Assembly: GCA_963924555.1 (NCBI GenBank)
Contig: OZ004590.1
Span: forward strand, 2,767,001 to 2,831,000
Direction: 5' to 3'
Source of the DNA: Crambe crambe
Taxonomy: Eukaryota > Porifera > Demospongiae > Poecilosclerida > Crambeidae
DNA: 64,000 nt
Below are positions 10,346 to 22,162 of this stretch, piece by piece (positions within the stretch are counted from its first letter, which is position 1; each line of letters opens with the position of its first letter). Made by a program: the position numbers and the translations under genes. Below the pieces are notes generated by a model. The model was not told the origin of the DNA. It worked only from the letters and a program-made list of their open reading frames with translations, and did no database searches.

Positions 10346-11187
10346 GGGTTGGCTACATAATTATTATGGCCAACAACGTAATACTTGTGTTTCAGATAAA
10401 AGAACCAGTAAATTGGCTCAAAACCACAGATATTGAATATTGAATAATTATATACCCTTATAGAAATCTGATCATCTGTGACAATATAGCTAGCAAGTTT
10501 AGTTTGTGTGGCCCTACGTAGCCACTGAATGGGCATTATGATACAATATAGGCCAACAATTCCAATTATGTATTCCTACATAGTTAGCTATGTATCTTGT
10601 ATAATATAGCTACAGACAAAATCCAGAAAAAGTTCCATGGAGTTCTGACCTGCTATTATCAGCTATGTAGCTAATGGCCAAATGTACATATTTGACTCAG
10701 CTAGATGTGGTTGCAGGCTGAAAGCATCGGGGGTAATTAGTCGATTGGACCCACCCCCAAATTAGATCCACCCCCTTTCTATAGGCAAAACTACAAAATT
10801 CACTGTACGTATGGGTAGTCAACTTTAAGACTCACAACACAGTAGCTATACCCACCTACAATTTATTTGTTTGGTTAAAAATCTAACAGCATCTGCTATA
10901 AAATTCTCTCCTTTGTGATCAATCGATCCATACAAGAGGATGTATAAATCAGATAATCAGATCTTAATTCCTACAAGCAGATTACCAAGATAGATAGCTA
11001 GGTAGTATTAGCAACAAAACAAACAAAATAAACAAAAAATTAAACAAAACAAGATACAATACAAAGCAACAAGGTTTTAGTATCTTTAAAGTACATATAG
11101 TTAGCTAGCTATAGTTACTGGTACTTACACTTAGATGCTTCCACAGTTGAAAACAGTTAGCATGTGCTTAAAACATCACATGACATT
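10346..11187. repeat. Dispersed repeat, continuation of copy 1
   Basis: It matches 26220-26880 in the same orientation over most of its length (GTTGGCTACATAATTATTAT, CTCTCCTTTGTGATCAATCG, GATAGGTAGTATTAGCAACA-like blocks). The last part, near 11120-11187, shares the TGCTTCCACAG...CATCACATGAC segment found at 18650-18730, 29600-29690 and 51370-51440. Confidence 0.65.
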
Positions 11188-12407
11188 CACGGGTGTTTCA
11201 TCGTGGACATTTACGCTTAATTAGATTCATGTTAATTCATTTTAGGAATCACTAATCCAGACAGGAGTAGCCCATAACTCCTCCCTATTCCCATCTATTG
11301 ACCTATGAGGTCACTTAGGTAGAAACTGCACATTTCCAGGTAAAGCCATTATGAACTGAGCAGCAGCTAAACAAAGGTCACAAATAAAACATCTCCTCTT
11401 TGCTGAAGCTCACAACAAATCTGGAAGTTTTTCAAGACATTTGATAACAAGAATTGTATTGACAAAAGGTAGATTTGCATGTGTCTCTTTAGTTTCAGTT
11501 GCTTCTCATTTTTCCTTGAGGACTAGACCTACGCAAAGAAACAAAATATTCCATCTTTAAGGACTGTTAAATACCTGCAATGGAGAGAAAACAACCTAAA
11601 TAATCACAGGTAGTAGTTTACAAGTGTTTGACTCACCAACAGATACTTGCTTGATACAGTTGGCCCAACAGTACCCCCGTCCCGTCATCTCTCATCTAAT
11701 AACCTGTGGTCATTATAAATAACTTGAAGGGAATCGTTTCACAGCCCTCTACATATGAACTAGATCTCAAATACTTGGCTGGGGACTGTCAAATTACTCT
11801 CAAGCCTGTTTAAAAGAGTGACCATTGGAAGGAGAAGGGGTCGGGTCTGAGACATGGATGGCTCAAGTTGTAAATAAGGTAAATATAGGACTGCCAGTGC
11901 TTACTACTAAAGCATAGAACACTTTATGGCCACCTATGGGCCTTCTAACTCTTGTTACAGAGAGGAATAGAGTAGAATCCTAAAAATTAATCCTTCTACA
12001 AGTAAGTACATGGATTTTTTGCTGACCTCGTAGCGCATCCAGAAAAGTGAGAAGCAACTAGCTTCCTAGAAATCTTGTAACAGCTCCCAAAGGCTCCAAC
12101 TCAATATCCTTCAATAAGCCTGATAAACTTCTTATTTAGCGATTTAGTAGTGTGAATAGAGCGCCATATTTCAGGCTTTACTGGGCCGATTTCCTTGGTT
12201 CTTCTTGGAAAAATCAAAGAACTATGTCAACATGAAGGTGGGCTCTATTTTGTTTAATTAGCCACGAGGCAGTTGCTAGCTAGCTAGCTAGCTAGTGCAT
12301 TTTTGTGACATCATTTGGGTTGCTAGGCCCGTTGCTAGACGCTATTTTAATATTTTCGTGACGTCATCAAATGTCCACGTGCGCAATACGCAATCGAAAC
12401 ACCCGTG
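11188..12407. mobile_element. TIR element with CACGGGTGTTTC ends
   Basis: CACGGGTGTTTC at the left is matched by GAAACACCCGTG at the right, and a second inverted match (GTGGACATTT / AAATGTCCAC) lies just inside. No coding sequence and no clear target duplication were seen. It abuts the next element within four bases. Confidence 0.6.
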
Positions 12408-12410
12408 AAA

Positions 12411-14112
12411 CCATAGATACTATACTCCGCCCCGGGATTGGAAACGATTTCTGCGCATCCAAATTTTTCCATTACAACAATACAAAACATGCGCGGACAC
12501 TCCGTGTTGTATAGTAACGGTCGTCAACAAGCCGTAGCAACGGAGGTTTCTTCGTTATTGTAAGGTGAGCAATAGAATCTATACCGTAAAAAGATGGTCA
12601 AACTTTAGTATCCATAGGTAACTTACTAATGCTATAAATTCAGTAGAGCAAAAGCAGTTTGGGAGAGAGATATTCTCACTTCAAGAAATAAGTATATGTA
12701 CAGAACTTATTGGGGTGAAAATGTCCATAAAAAGAGCAGTTGAGCATTATTTTTTTATGAATCAGCTGCAACTAGGATTGGGATATCGCTTTAGCTTGTT
12801 TATAACAAGTGTGCTACAATGATAATCTAATTTTGCTCAGTTAGAGGTATGATAGGGTCTTAACTGGTCGGGGGAAGAACATCAGTACTATGATATTAAA
12901 TGAAAAGCTCCATCATGCAAATACTGAAGCTAAGACTAGATTATCGCTTGAGTAATGTAAGATTTGGTGTACTCTTGTAATGATGCACTTTTGCTAAGAT
13001 CTATAATTATTATTATAATAGCTAATGTATACTGACATTGGATGCATAATCAGCTATGTTGAAACCGCTTAGCCAATCGAATAACATGACATATACCTAA
13101 CTGAAACCATGACTATTATAGATATAGCTGTGCATTGTGCATGTAGCTACATAAACTATATAGCTAGGCTATCATAATATGTATTTATTTATATTAGCCA
13201 TGGGTGGAAGGAAATTTCACTTGAGTGCTCAAATATCTTGCAGCAGCAGAGAGCGTTATATCACCACCAAAAAAGCATTTACCACCTCTCCTTATCTCGT
13301 TTTCCATTACATCATACCTTGGAAAAGAAGTTGATGCCCGGCACTGCTCTAGCTACATGCAAGACTGTATACTCAAATTTTTTGGTTTATCTATCAATGT
13401 GGATCATTCTCAATGCACCTCTAGCTATAGACCTGTTGATCGAGTACCTCAATCAAAGAATCCTCATCAAGAACATTATCTATCTGAAGATTTGAAATGG
13501 AGCATACATGTACATCATTTCCCTATAGCTATAAGCTGCATGAATCCTATGAATTGTGAATTACTGTGAGATTTAGTATAGCTATCAAGTGTTCCAGTTC
13601 ATCTCAAATCATCATTCAATCATTTCATCATTATTTTTATGACCATGTTTGCTCTCTGTTTTTGTTCTCCTCCATTTGATGCAGCTACCTATAGTACCAG
13701 TGCTATAGTCTATTGAAACGACGGTTTCATTCTTGATGATAAAGTGAGATAGTTTTTTTATTAACTTTTTGTAGCTTTAATATCTAATTTGAAAGAATCA
13801 TCTGCTAGTAAAGCATTGACAGCCTTCAGCAGCAGACCTGTGATAATTTATAATAGTAAATTTATTGTCTTGCTAATGATGACTATTATTTATAGCTACT
13901 TGTAAGTACTGTAGCTTATACCTTTCAGTCCTTTCAGCTCATCTATAGTATGCTTGCTAAGCCATTCTAAAGCAAGAGCTAGCTATCCTAGCTTTATAGG
14001 TTATTGTACATGTCCTACTACAATTATTTTCGCGCGCAACTTCTCCTCCAACACGGAGTGTCCGCGGGAAATCTCCCGTTTCCAATCCCGGGGCGGAGTA
14101 TAGTATCTATGG
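12411..14112. mobile_element. TIR element of the CCATAGATAC / GGGATTGGAAACG family
   Basis: Inverted ends of about 37 bp: CCATAGATACTATACTCCGC followed by CCCGGGATTGGAAACG, with the exact inverse at 14076-14112. It is flanked by TGAAA on both sides. The right flank repeats TGAAACCATAGATAC, as does the left edge. The interior (1.7 kb) has only low-quality frames, none recognised. Similar ends occur at 15309-17531 and 28025-29492. Confidence 0.75.
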
Positions 14113-14126
14113 TGAAACCATAGATA

Positions 14127-14404
14127 CAAGTAAAGAAAAAACATTTATTCAAATAAATGAAGGTGATGTAGGGATGACTATAGTAACTGGTCAAAAAAGA
14201 GATGAAACAAGAACTGAATAGATGAGATTATGCAAGGATGAAGTCGAATGTGGGCACGTCACACCTAGTGACTGCACCCGGATTCGACTTCATCCTTGCA
14301 TAATCTCATCTATTCAGTTCTTGCTTCATCTCTTTTTTGACCAGTTACTATAGTCATCCCTACATCACCTTCATTTATTTGAATAAATGTTTTTTCTTTA
14401 CTTG
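14127..14404. repeat. Near-perfect 278-bp hairpin
   Basis: Arms of about 120 bp (starting AAGTAAAGAAAAAACATTTA) pair with the inverse sequence ending at 14404, with only a few mismatches, around a loop near 14250-14280. It follows the TIR element at 12411-14112 directly. A transcript would fold into one long double-stranded stem. Confidence 0.88.
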
Positions 14405-15308
14405 TTTCTTTCATTTTTTATTTATTTATTTATTTATTGCAGGTCATTATATCCATCTCATTATAGCTAGCTGGCTACTTGTTATGCCAGGCCCATTATT
14501 CTTTGTGATTTCTTTTTCAGGAGGTGGTCAGTGCTGTACATCTATAGCTTTTTTTCCCCCCATTACATAGCTACCAGTTATACTAAGTCTTGTGTTGCAA
14601 TGTTGGATCACATTACAATCAAGCCTGGTAAACAATTTAGTGAGACTAAAGCCTTCAGTTCTAAATAGATACAGCTGAGCTGCTCTATCAGCCCGCCAGG
14701 TTTCGTTTCTAAATAATGCACACCTCACGGGAACTCGAGCGTTACTTACCATTTAAAATTTAAACGCTGTCCTTAGTACAGATAGCCTTATCTTAGAACT
14801 GATTAGTTTTTTGTTATGACCTCAGAAGAAATGGCTTTTGAGTTTTGTTTGAGAACTTTGAGTGATCGAGAGTCATGGCAACTTCGTTGTTTACGCATGC
14901 GCGTTATGTTTAATGGCTTCTTCGTATAGTCTACTGTACTAAGATAGCGGCTTTTTTTTGAGTGAACTAGAGGCTAAACCGATGGGTCGTGGACCTGGTC
15001 CGAGTAAAATGGAGCAGATTCATATATAGAACATGGCCCAAGCGTGGCCCAATTTTTCTCCAGATCGTGCCATTATGATTAAGAACAAGAAAATAAGAAA
15101 TCATGAAAAAGTGCGCTTTTACTATTCTTCCGTGTTGAGTCTTTCAGCCTCCAAAATTCTCCTGCATGATAAGAATGTGCATAAAAGACAGGGTGAGCAG
15201 TCATAGCAGCTACAACTTACTGTTTTCTGAGAAAATCCAACTTCATTTTGTATTAGTCCTATGGAGGGTCATAGGTCATCCCTACATAGAGAGCGCTACC
15301 GCGCTCTC

Positions 15309-17531
15309 TGATAAGAGGTTTTACGGGATTGGAAACGCCCAATGAACTGCACAACCGCGCGTGGCGCGTTGACAGATGCGCACGCGCATGCAGCATTAAT
15401 TATATCATAGATATAAGAGGTTTACGGGATTGAAAACGGATCACGTGCTCTCGTTAGCAACTAACAACCGAGGCGCGTTGACAGCTGAATGACATAGCAC
15501 TTTTGTCAAAGTTGCTGTTCTGACAAGATCCGTGAGGTAAGACTTATGCCAATGATACTATAATACACTAGGGCATAGATTTACTGTATGAAATAAATTT
15601 TAGCTCAGATTTTCAAGTTTATTCCTACAAATACTACTGTGGTGGTTAATGGGACTGTAATCCCTCTCACGCTTGATGGAATCAATTGCTGTTGCTCATT
15701 TTCTGATCAAAAGGCATGTAAACTTTAGCTACATGGAATAGTAATGTTAGTTTTTGTATTAGCTGACGTATATTGTCTCTAGCATTTGCAAGTGGTGTTA
15801 AAACTGTAATCCCTCTCCCAAGAAATAGATTAACAATATTGCAACTGTATTAGTAGTTTCAGGGAAAGGATAGAACAGTAAATGGAATTGGTGCATTCGT
15901 TTTCTATACAATAGTCATCCTATGGAGATGGCAAGCTTACTATATTTCCTCCCTAATATCCATAGGGTCCACAGGACAGCTGACTGAGCCGAATTCTTGA
16001 GATGGATGGTGTCAAAACCCAACAGCCAAAAGCTGGAAGTATTGCAATAATGCTGATGAGGGAGAACTGAGCAGAAACTGGCGGATAACTTTGGGGCAAA
16101 ATTATCTAGCTATAATAATAATGAATTTATGTCTAATTTTAATACCAAAAGTCATTCTGGCCTTTCTTTCAAATCAATCACATAAAATTAATGTATAATG
16201 AGCAATGATAGGTACTCATAGTTGTAATTACAAGGAAAAAAGTTATGAATAATTAATAACTTCCTTCCTCAGACTCTCCAACTTCAACTCTCTGACTCTT
16301 CACTTCTTCAATACCTTCCCCTTAGCTTACTTGTGCTATTCTGTGAGCTGTAGGAGCAGAACATCACTTTAACTGCCTTGAAAGGAGTGAATATTGATCT
16401 CCTTTCACGGCCATTAATATAATTAATGCTGCATGCGCGTGCGCATCTGTCAACGCGCCTCGGTTGTGCAGTTCATTGGGCGTTTCCAATCCCGTAAAAC
16501 CTCTTATATCTATGATTATATTAATCGTTGTGAAAAGAGATCAATATTCACTCCTTTCAAGGCAGTTAAAGTGATGTTCTGCCCCTACAGCTCACAGAAT
16601 AGTACAAGTAAGCTAAGGGGAAGGTATTGAAGAAGTGAAGAGTCAGAGAGTTAAAGTTGGAGAGTCTGAGGAAGGAAGTTATTAATTATTCATAACTTTT
16701 TTCCTTGTAATTATAACTATGAGTACCTATCATTACTCATTATACATTAATTTTATGTGATTGATTTGAAAGAAAGGCCAGAATGACTTTTGGTATTAAA
16801 ATTAGACACAATTCATTATTATTATAGCTAGATAATTTTGCCCCAAAGTTATCCGCCAGTTTCTGCTCAGTTCTCCCTCATCAACATTATTGCAATACTT
16901 CCAGCTTTTGGCTGTTGGGTTTTGACACCATTCACCTCAAGAATTCGGCTCAGTCAGCTGTCCTGTGGACCCTATGGATATTAGGGGGGAAATATAGTAA
17001 GCTTGCCATCTCCATAGGATGACTATTGTATAGAAAACGAATGCACCAATTCTATTTACTGTTCTATCCTTTCCCTGAAATAACTAATACAGTTTCAATA
17101 TTGTTAATCTATTTCTTGGGAGAGGGATTACAGTTTTAACACCACTTGCAAATGCTAGAGACAATATATGTCAGCTAATACAAAAACCAACATTACTATT
17201 CCATGTAGCTAAAGTTTACATGCCTTTTGATCAGAAAATGGGCAACAGCAATTGATTCCATCAAGCGTGAGAGGGATTACAGTCCCATTAACCACTACAG
17301 TAGTATTTGTAGTAATAAACTTGAAAATCTGAGCTGAAATTTATTTCATACAGTAAATCTATGCCCTAGTGTATTATAGTATCATTGGCATAAGTCTTAC
17401 CTCACGGATCTTGTCAGAACAGCAACTTTGACAAAAGTGCTATGTTATTCAGCTGTCAACGCGCCTCGGTTGTTAGTTGCTAACAAGAGCACGTGATCCG
17501 TTTTCAATCCCGTAAACCTATTATATATTAT
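15309..17531. mobile_element. Long inverted repeat built from TIR elements (arms about 1 kb)
   Basis: Arm 15406-16408 is the inverse of 16530-17531, with scattered mismatches and a spacer of about 120 bp (16409-16529). The outer arm ends carry AGGTTTACGGGATTGAAAACG. The spacer itself is the inverse of the sequence just outside the left arm (15309-15405), with the ends TTTTACGGGATTGGAAACG. So two TIR-bounded units, 15309-16510 and 15406-17531, overlap and share an arm. No coding region was recognised in the arms. Confidence 0.88.
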
Positions 17532-17539
17532 GGTGAAAC

Positions 17540-18800
17540 ATATTCATTGATGCTCACACACATGTACCTAGCTAAATCATGAGCAAATAACTATAACTTT
17601 ACTGCCAATTGATAATTTATAAAGCCACCATTCTTCAAATGAATTTGGTAGTGCTTCTGTAGATCTAGTTTGAGCCATTTCTGAAATCTGGCTAGCTACA
17701 TACTACATATTGATGACAATTCTTAAATCAAGGAGCCTGATCAAAATAATTCAACAATAAACCCCCTGATCAATGAAATGATACATACAATTAATTGACT
17801 GACAATGCACATTCATGTAGCTAGTAATTCTGCTTATCCATCTGCCCCTTGAGGTTAATTGATTGCTAGAGAATAGACTTAATAATGAAGTGTGTATATT
17901 AATTATAAAGTGGACACGATAGCTACTGGTCATTTCAGGTATAGAAAATAACCCTCCTTCTCTAACTTCTGGATCTGTCCCCTGAATCATTAACAGTAAT
18001 ATCAAAATTATCTGCATGGATAAATAGTCACATTATATAAGATAACATTCATTCTGCTATCCTGTTGGTAGCTATTCTTCATCAAAATTTCCATCCTACT
18101 TTGGCTAACTAGTAAGCCAGCTATGACTAGTCTTTCCACAACAGAAATGTAACAGTTCTTAGCTGTAAGCTCTGCAAGATTCAGTAATAAAGCATACACA
18201 GGAATTTTTTATGCAGGAACCATGATTTTGAAATTCTTTGCATAATATTATAATATGTAGCTAACATAATTTCAACAATAATTTTGTAGATCTTAAATTT
18301 CTCATCAGAGACTGTAACTTTATATAAGACCCACAACATCATTCTATTAGCTACCCAGAAACAGCTATACACAATCAATTTGATTCTCTTCTTACAAGTA
18401 GATTTACTGAGTATTGATTGATCCACACAAGAGGATGTACAAGCCACATCTTAATTAATCTCCACAAGCACAGATTACCATGATGGCCATAGTAGCCATA
18501 ATAGCTACAATATAAGCTTAAAAACAAAACAAAACATAACACGATGGAATTACAATAGTTGCATATCTGCATATCTTAATTTGTCCATGCATGCACTAAT
18601 AATTTTAAAAGTACATAGATATAGCTAGCTATAGCTATACTGGCACTTACTCTTGGATGCTTCCACAAAGACAGTTACCATGTAGGTAGTTACAGCTTCT
18701 TGATGTTCATAGCTTCAAACATCACATGACTCTCAATGAATATTATAATGAATTTATTCATCGATGATCACACACATGTACCTAAATCATGAGCAAATAG
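17540..18800 (-). repeat. Dispersed repeat with exon-like ends (copy 2)
   Basis: Large parts recur at 50830-51480 and smaller parts at 29560-29745 and 10900-11187. On the minus strand the block at 18655-18730 reads ...EAVTTYMVTVFVEASK and is followed at once by AGTAAGT, a good splice donor. A similar segment followed by a GTAAGT or GTGAGT donor appears in the other copies, although some are frameshifted. Several open frames of 60-90 codons occur downstream (17751-18572), with no recognised domain. It could be a decayed gene family or a transposon; I cannot decide. Confidence 0.4.
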
Positions 18801-19914
18801 TTATAACCAATATTATTTCTAGCTGCATGTATGTAGCTAGTACTATTATTCTGAAATCTGACAAAATCTTCTAGCCATAAATATTATTTTTGTGACTAGC
18901 TGAAAATAATAATACATACAATCATGAACAATTAGGATATTATTGCAAACAATGCAGCTAGCTACTAGCCTCGTTCCCACACTCAGTACATTCTCCAATA
19001 ATTATAGGTAAACTGGAAACACACACAGAGCAGGATTTAATGAAATGGCATTAAACAGTCAACTTTTGATGCCTGATTCCATGAAATAGACACCACTTTC
19101 CTAGTGGAAATGGCTGAATTTCTTCTAATGGAAACATTTTCTTAGGTGGTTGCACATTTCACAGCACGTACCATAATCAAAATGAACCAAAAGAGCACAC
19201 AATCATGAATGCACCACTATTAGCTAGCTATCGTTGCATGTTCTGTTGCTTTTGCTGTTGCTCTACTGCACAGACACAGAGCTCAGTGAGCACGCGTGCG
19301 CAATTATAATTAATTCCATGCTAGACATGTTATCCTTTCAAACAGCTAGTTAGTTATCATATCTCTGGCTGATAGCTATTTGCTAAAGCAATAATTATTA
19401 ATGCTCCATGGACAAGGAAAATTAAGAGTTTCCTATGCTAGGTAGCTGCGTAGTCTATATTAAGACATTGGAGAGTAGATTGGTAGTGTTGCTTATAAAA
19501 TTATCCGTTTCTTCCACATGTTTTTGAAATTTCTAATAATAAAATTAATTTTTCAAGCTAGCACATAGCACAAGAGGATACTACGTAGAACTAGGACCTA
19601 GCTACTTGCTCCTTGCAATGCCCAGTTCAATTTATGTACAGTAGAGACAGAAATTAATTTTGTGAGTCTCATGGTTTCCACAGAAAAGTAGTTGCAACAA
19701 GATAAAATGGTCACATAGGTACAGTATTAATTATTTTTTGAATATAGCATACCAGTATTGCTTGATTTGCATGGGACCAATTATTGGTATCTATACCTCT
19801 AAACTCATGCAGTAAATACAGTAAATTAATTGTAGTTATGGCACATTAGCTATAATTATAGTCATATAATTATATTTTCTCAAGCCTATAGCTACACCAT
19901 GTAACTAAAAAAGA
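18801..19914. other. Intergenic, one repeated segment
   Basis: The part at 19010-19220 (CAGGATTTAATGAAATGG, GGTGGTTGCACATTTCACAG) recurs at 53440-53620 in the same orientation. Otherwise it is AT-rich sequence with no recognised gene. Confidence 0.5.
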
Positions 19915-19929
19915 AAAGTAATTATCATG

Positions 19930-20225
19930 CCATTATCATTCACAGGACCCTTGTCTCCATGGACCCATTTGCCATCAAAGTTAGTAGAACCACCTGGACT
20001 CCTGAGGTCAGACAGGAAGAAGCCTGCATGCAGTAGACTGTCGTGGAAGTGCGGAAGTTCTGGTATGGGATACCACTTATCAGATCAAGCCACACTACAC
20101 TCTAGCTGTAGAGGAGGCAGATATCCTCTTAGGAATGAGGCTGCACGCTTGTCCTCAGTCTGCTGTCTGACCCTTCTACCCAGCTCAAACTTCTTCAGGA
20201 ACTGCTCCTGATGTCTCAATAGCCA
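19930..20225 (-). pseudogene. Exon-like open frame with one in-frame TGA, unknown protein
   Basis: After a splice-acceptor-like TTTCATTACAG the minus strand is open in one frame for 46 codons (WLLRHQEQFLKKFELGRRVR...), meets TGA at 20085-20087, and continues open in the same frame for over 50 codons (SDKWYPIPELPHFHDSLLHA...GGSTNFDGKWVHGDKG). The segment is clearly richer in G and C than its surroundings, as coding sequence would be. The TGA could be a CGA codon mutated at a CpG. I do not recognise the protein; the loss of one codon makes a recent pseudogene or an allele with a premature stop likely. Confidence 0.4.
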
Positions 20226-20339
20226 CTGTAATGAAAGAGTGTGAGATAAGCAGACCATTGTGTTACTTGGCACACTCACCAATGCAGCTACGGCTGTTGT
20301 GTCAATCCTACAAAGAAGCTCGGGTGACTGGCAATTTTC

Positions 20340-20420
20340 TTCTTTTGTTTTTTTTTCCTTTTGTTGTTGCTGCTGTTTTTTTTTTGTTTGTTTAAAGTTT
20401 GTTTTTCATTCATATCATCT
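20340..20420. repeat. T-rich low-complexity tract
   Basis: Runs of T broken by G and C (TTGTTGTTGCTGCTG). No function is inferred. Confidence 0.8.
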
Positions 20421-22162
20421 TAAAAATCTTAAAAAGTAACAATTATGCAAATACAAACACAAATAATTTACCAGGTAGAGAAAAAAACATTAGCTACATG
20501 ATAAAAAAAGAACAATGAACATAATTATGATAGCTAGAGATATCATGTAAGAATGATTGTGCATTTATAGAGTGAGAACTCAGATGAAGAAGTGAAGAAA
20601 TCCGTTAGCTATAGCTGGCCATATCTACATAATTATGACAGAAATAATTATTTCACAGTTTTAAATCTAGTATATTTACTAGACATCCAGTGTTCTTAGC
20701 GATAAATTTTCTCTTGAAATAACAATAACTTGTGATGACTGGTTCAATACCTGTAATTATAAATTATAGAAACAACTTTTATTAGCAGGTAGCTAGATAA
20801 TTATAAATTATAGTTGTGATGAATTCAACTTATCATAGCTAATTATTCACATTCATTATAATTATTAATTTTGATCACATGATGTATGGAGAATCCAGAT
20901 TGATCCTTTATTCAAATCTGCAGTGGTACCTTTTTGTTATCTGTTCGAAGTGTTAGCTTTCAGCTGTAACAATTCTAGTCAATTCCCAACACCATGCTAT
21001 AAATCAAAAATCAATTAATACGATTATAATTATAATGATCAATGATAGCTACATACCTAAGTCAACAAGTAGTAGCAGGAAAAAAACCATCTGTTATAAA
21101 GTCAGCAAGTGTTTGAAGATGATATTAACCAGCAATGATAGACTGTACTACTTTAGTCAAATCATTATATTGAAGCAACTTTCGATTGTCCGACATGTGC
21201 AATTGATAGATGGATAGGCTGTTGAGCCAGATTTGGAGAATATGCACATAGGCAACGGGAGATTCTTAAAGATGTCAAATGCTGGTTGAATTTGATGCTT
21301 TAAATGATAATCAATTGCTAATTTTACACTCGATGGTTGATAAAAGTTGAATAGAAATCACAATGACTCTAATCAAGTAGTGATTTAGCAAACAATGGTA
21401 AGTCAGATTTCAGGTAATAAATCTTCAGAACTCAGTTAGAAAGGGTAACAAATGTTTATTAGAAAGCTCACTGCAAAAAACAGACGATAATCAACTTTTC
21501 ATAATAATATATTATGACAAGTATAGTTTATGATGAGGGATCAAGACGACACTCCAATGTGGAGAAGAGCCAGTTTTTAAAGTTGGATTTAGTCAATTAT
21601 AAAGTCTGTCGAAGCTCCATCATAGATTAGCAAACTTTTACTCATGAGATAACTGAATCTCAAAATGAGATAATGCTTCATCGTGGAAAAAAAAACAGAG
21701 TGGCTACGTCATTCAGGTGTGCATTGATGATGAAATAAGTGAAGAAAGAGAAGAACTAGTTACATAAATTATGATCTTGAAAATTCAAACTCTGCTCATT
21801 ATTCTCAGCTAACATGATAAAAATTCAATAGAATTTTGGTGGTTTGTTTCATAAGCTAATTTTATGAGAACTAATTCTATTGAATAAATTATGATAACTA
21901 GAATTATAGCAAAAGAAGACTATAGTGGCAGGTAAGATGATAAATATTCTTTTATTCTTTATTTTTCTTTTTTTTTCTTTAATTATCTTGTTATGAATAA
22001 TAATTATGTTTTCATTGCTTAGACCAAGATCAGTAGTGCAAAAAGAGGAGGAAAAGGGGAGAAGTGCGACCAATAAGTAAGGATTTAGAATGCTAATAGC
22101 TGTGGGAGAAGCAAATAAACTAAACTATGTACAATAAGCCAGTGAATAGTGTAAGAATTAAG
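20421..22162. other. Intergenic and 3' flank of gene B, no gene recognised
   Basis: Very AT-rich. The bases just past the stop of gene B (22140-22162) resemble those past the stop of gene C, so a short 3' UTR is shared. No other structure was noticed. Confidence 0.5.

Noticed and set aside
13225..13569. Open frame of 114 codons inside the TIR element
   Set aside because: It begins at GTG, has no recognisable motif and no copy to compare; composition is that of the surrounding AT-rich sequence.
14337..14570. Open frame of 77 codons with hydrophobic stretches
   Set aside because: It starts in the arm of the 278-bp hairpin and crosses TTTA repeats; no motif and no conservation.
15309..17531. 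Treating the long inverted repeat as an assembly artefact
   Set aside because: The arms differ at scattered positions and the outer ends are bounded by TIR motifs, which an artefactual reverse copy would not show. Long reads should still confirm it.
20085..20087. In-frame TGA as a selenocysteine codon
   Set aside because: No selenoprotein motif around it, no downstream stem-loop noticed, and a CpG transition explains it better.
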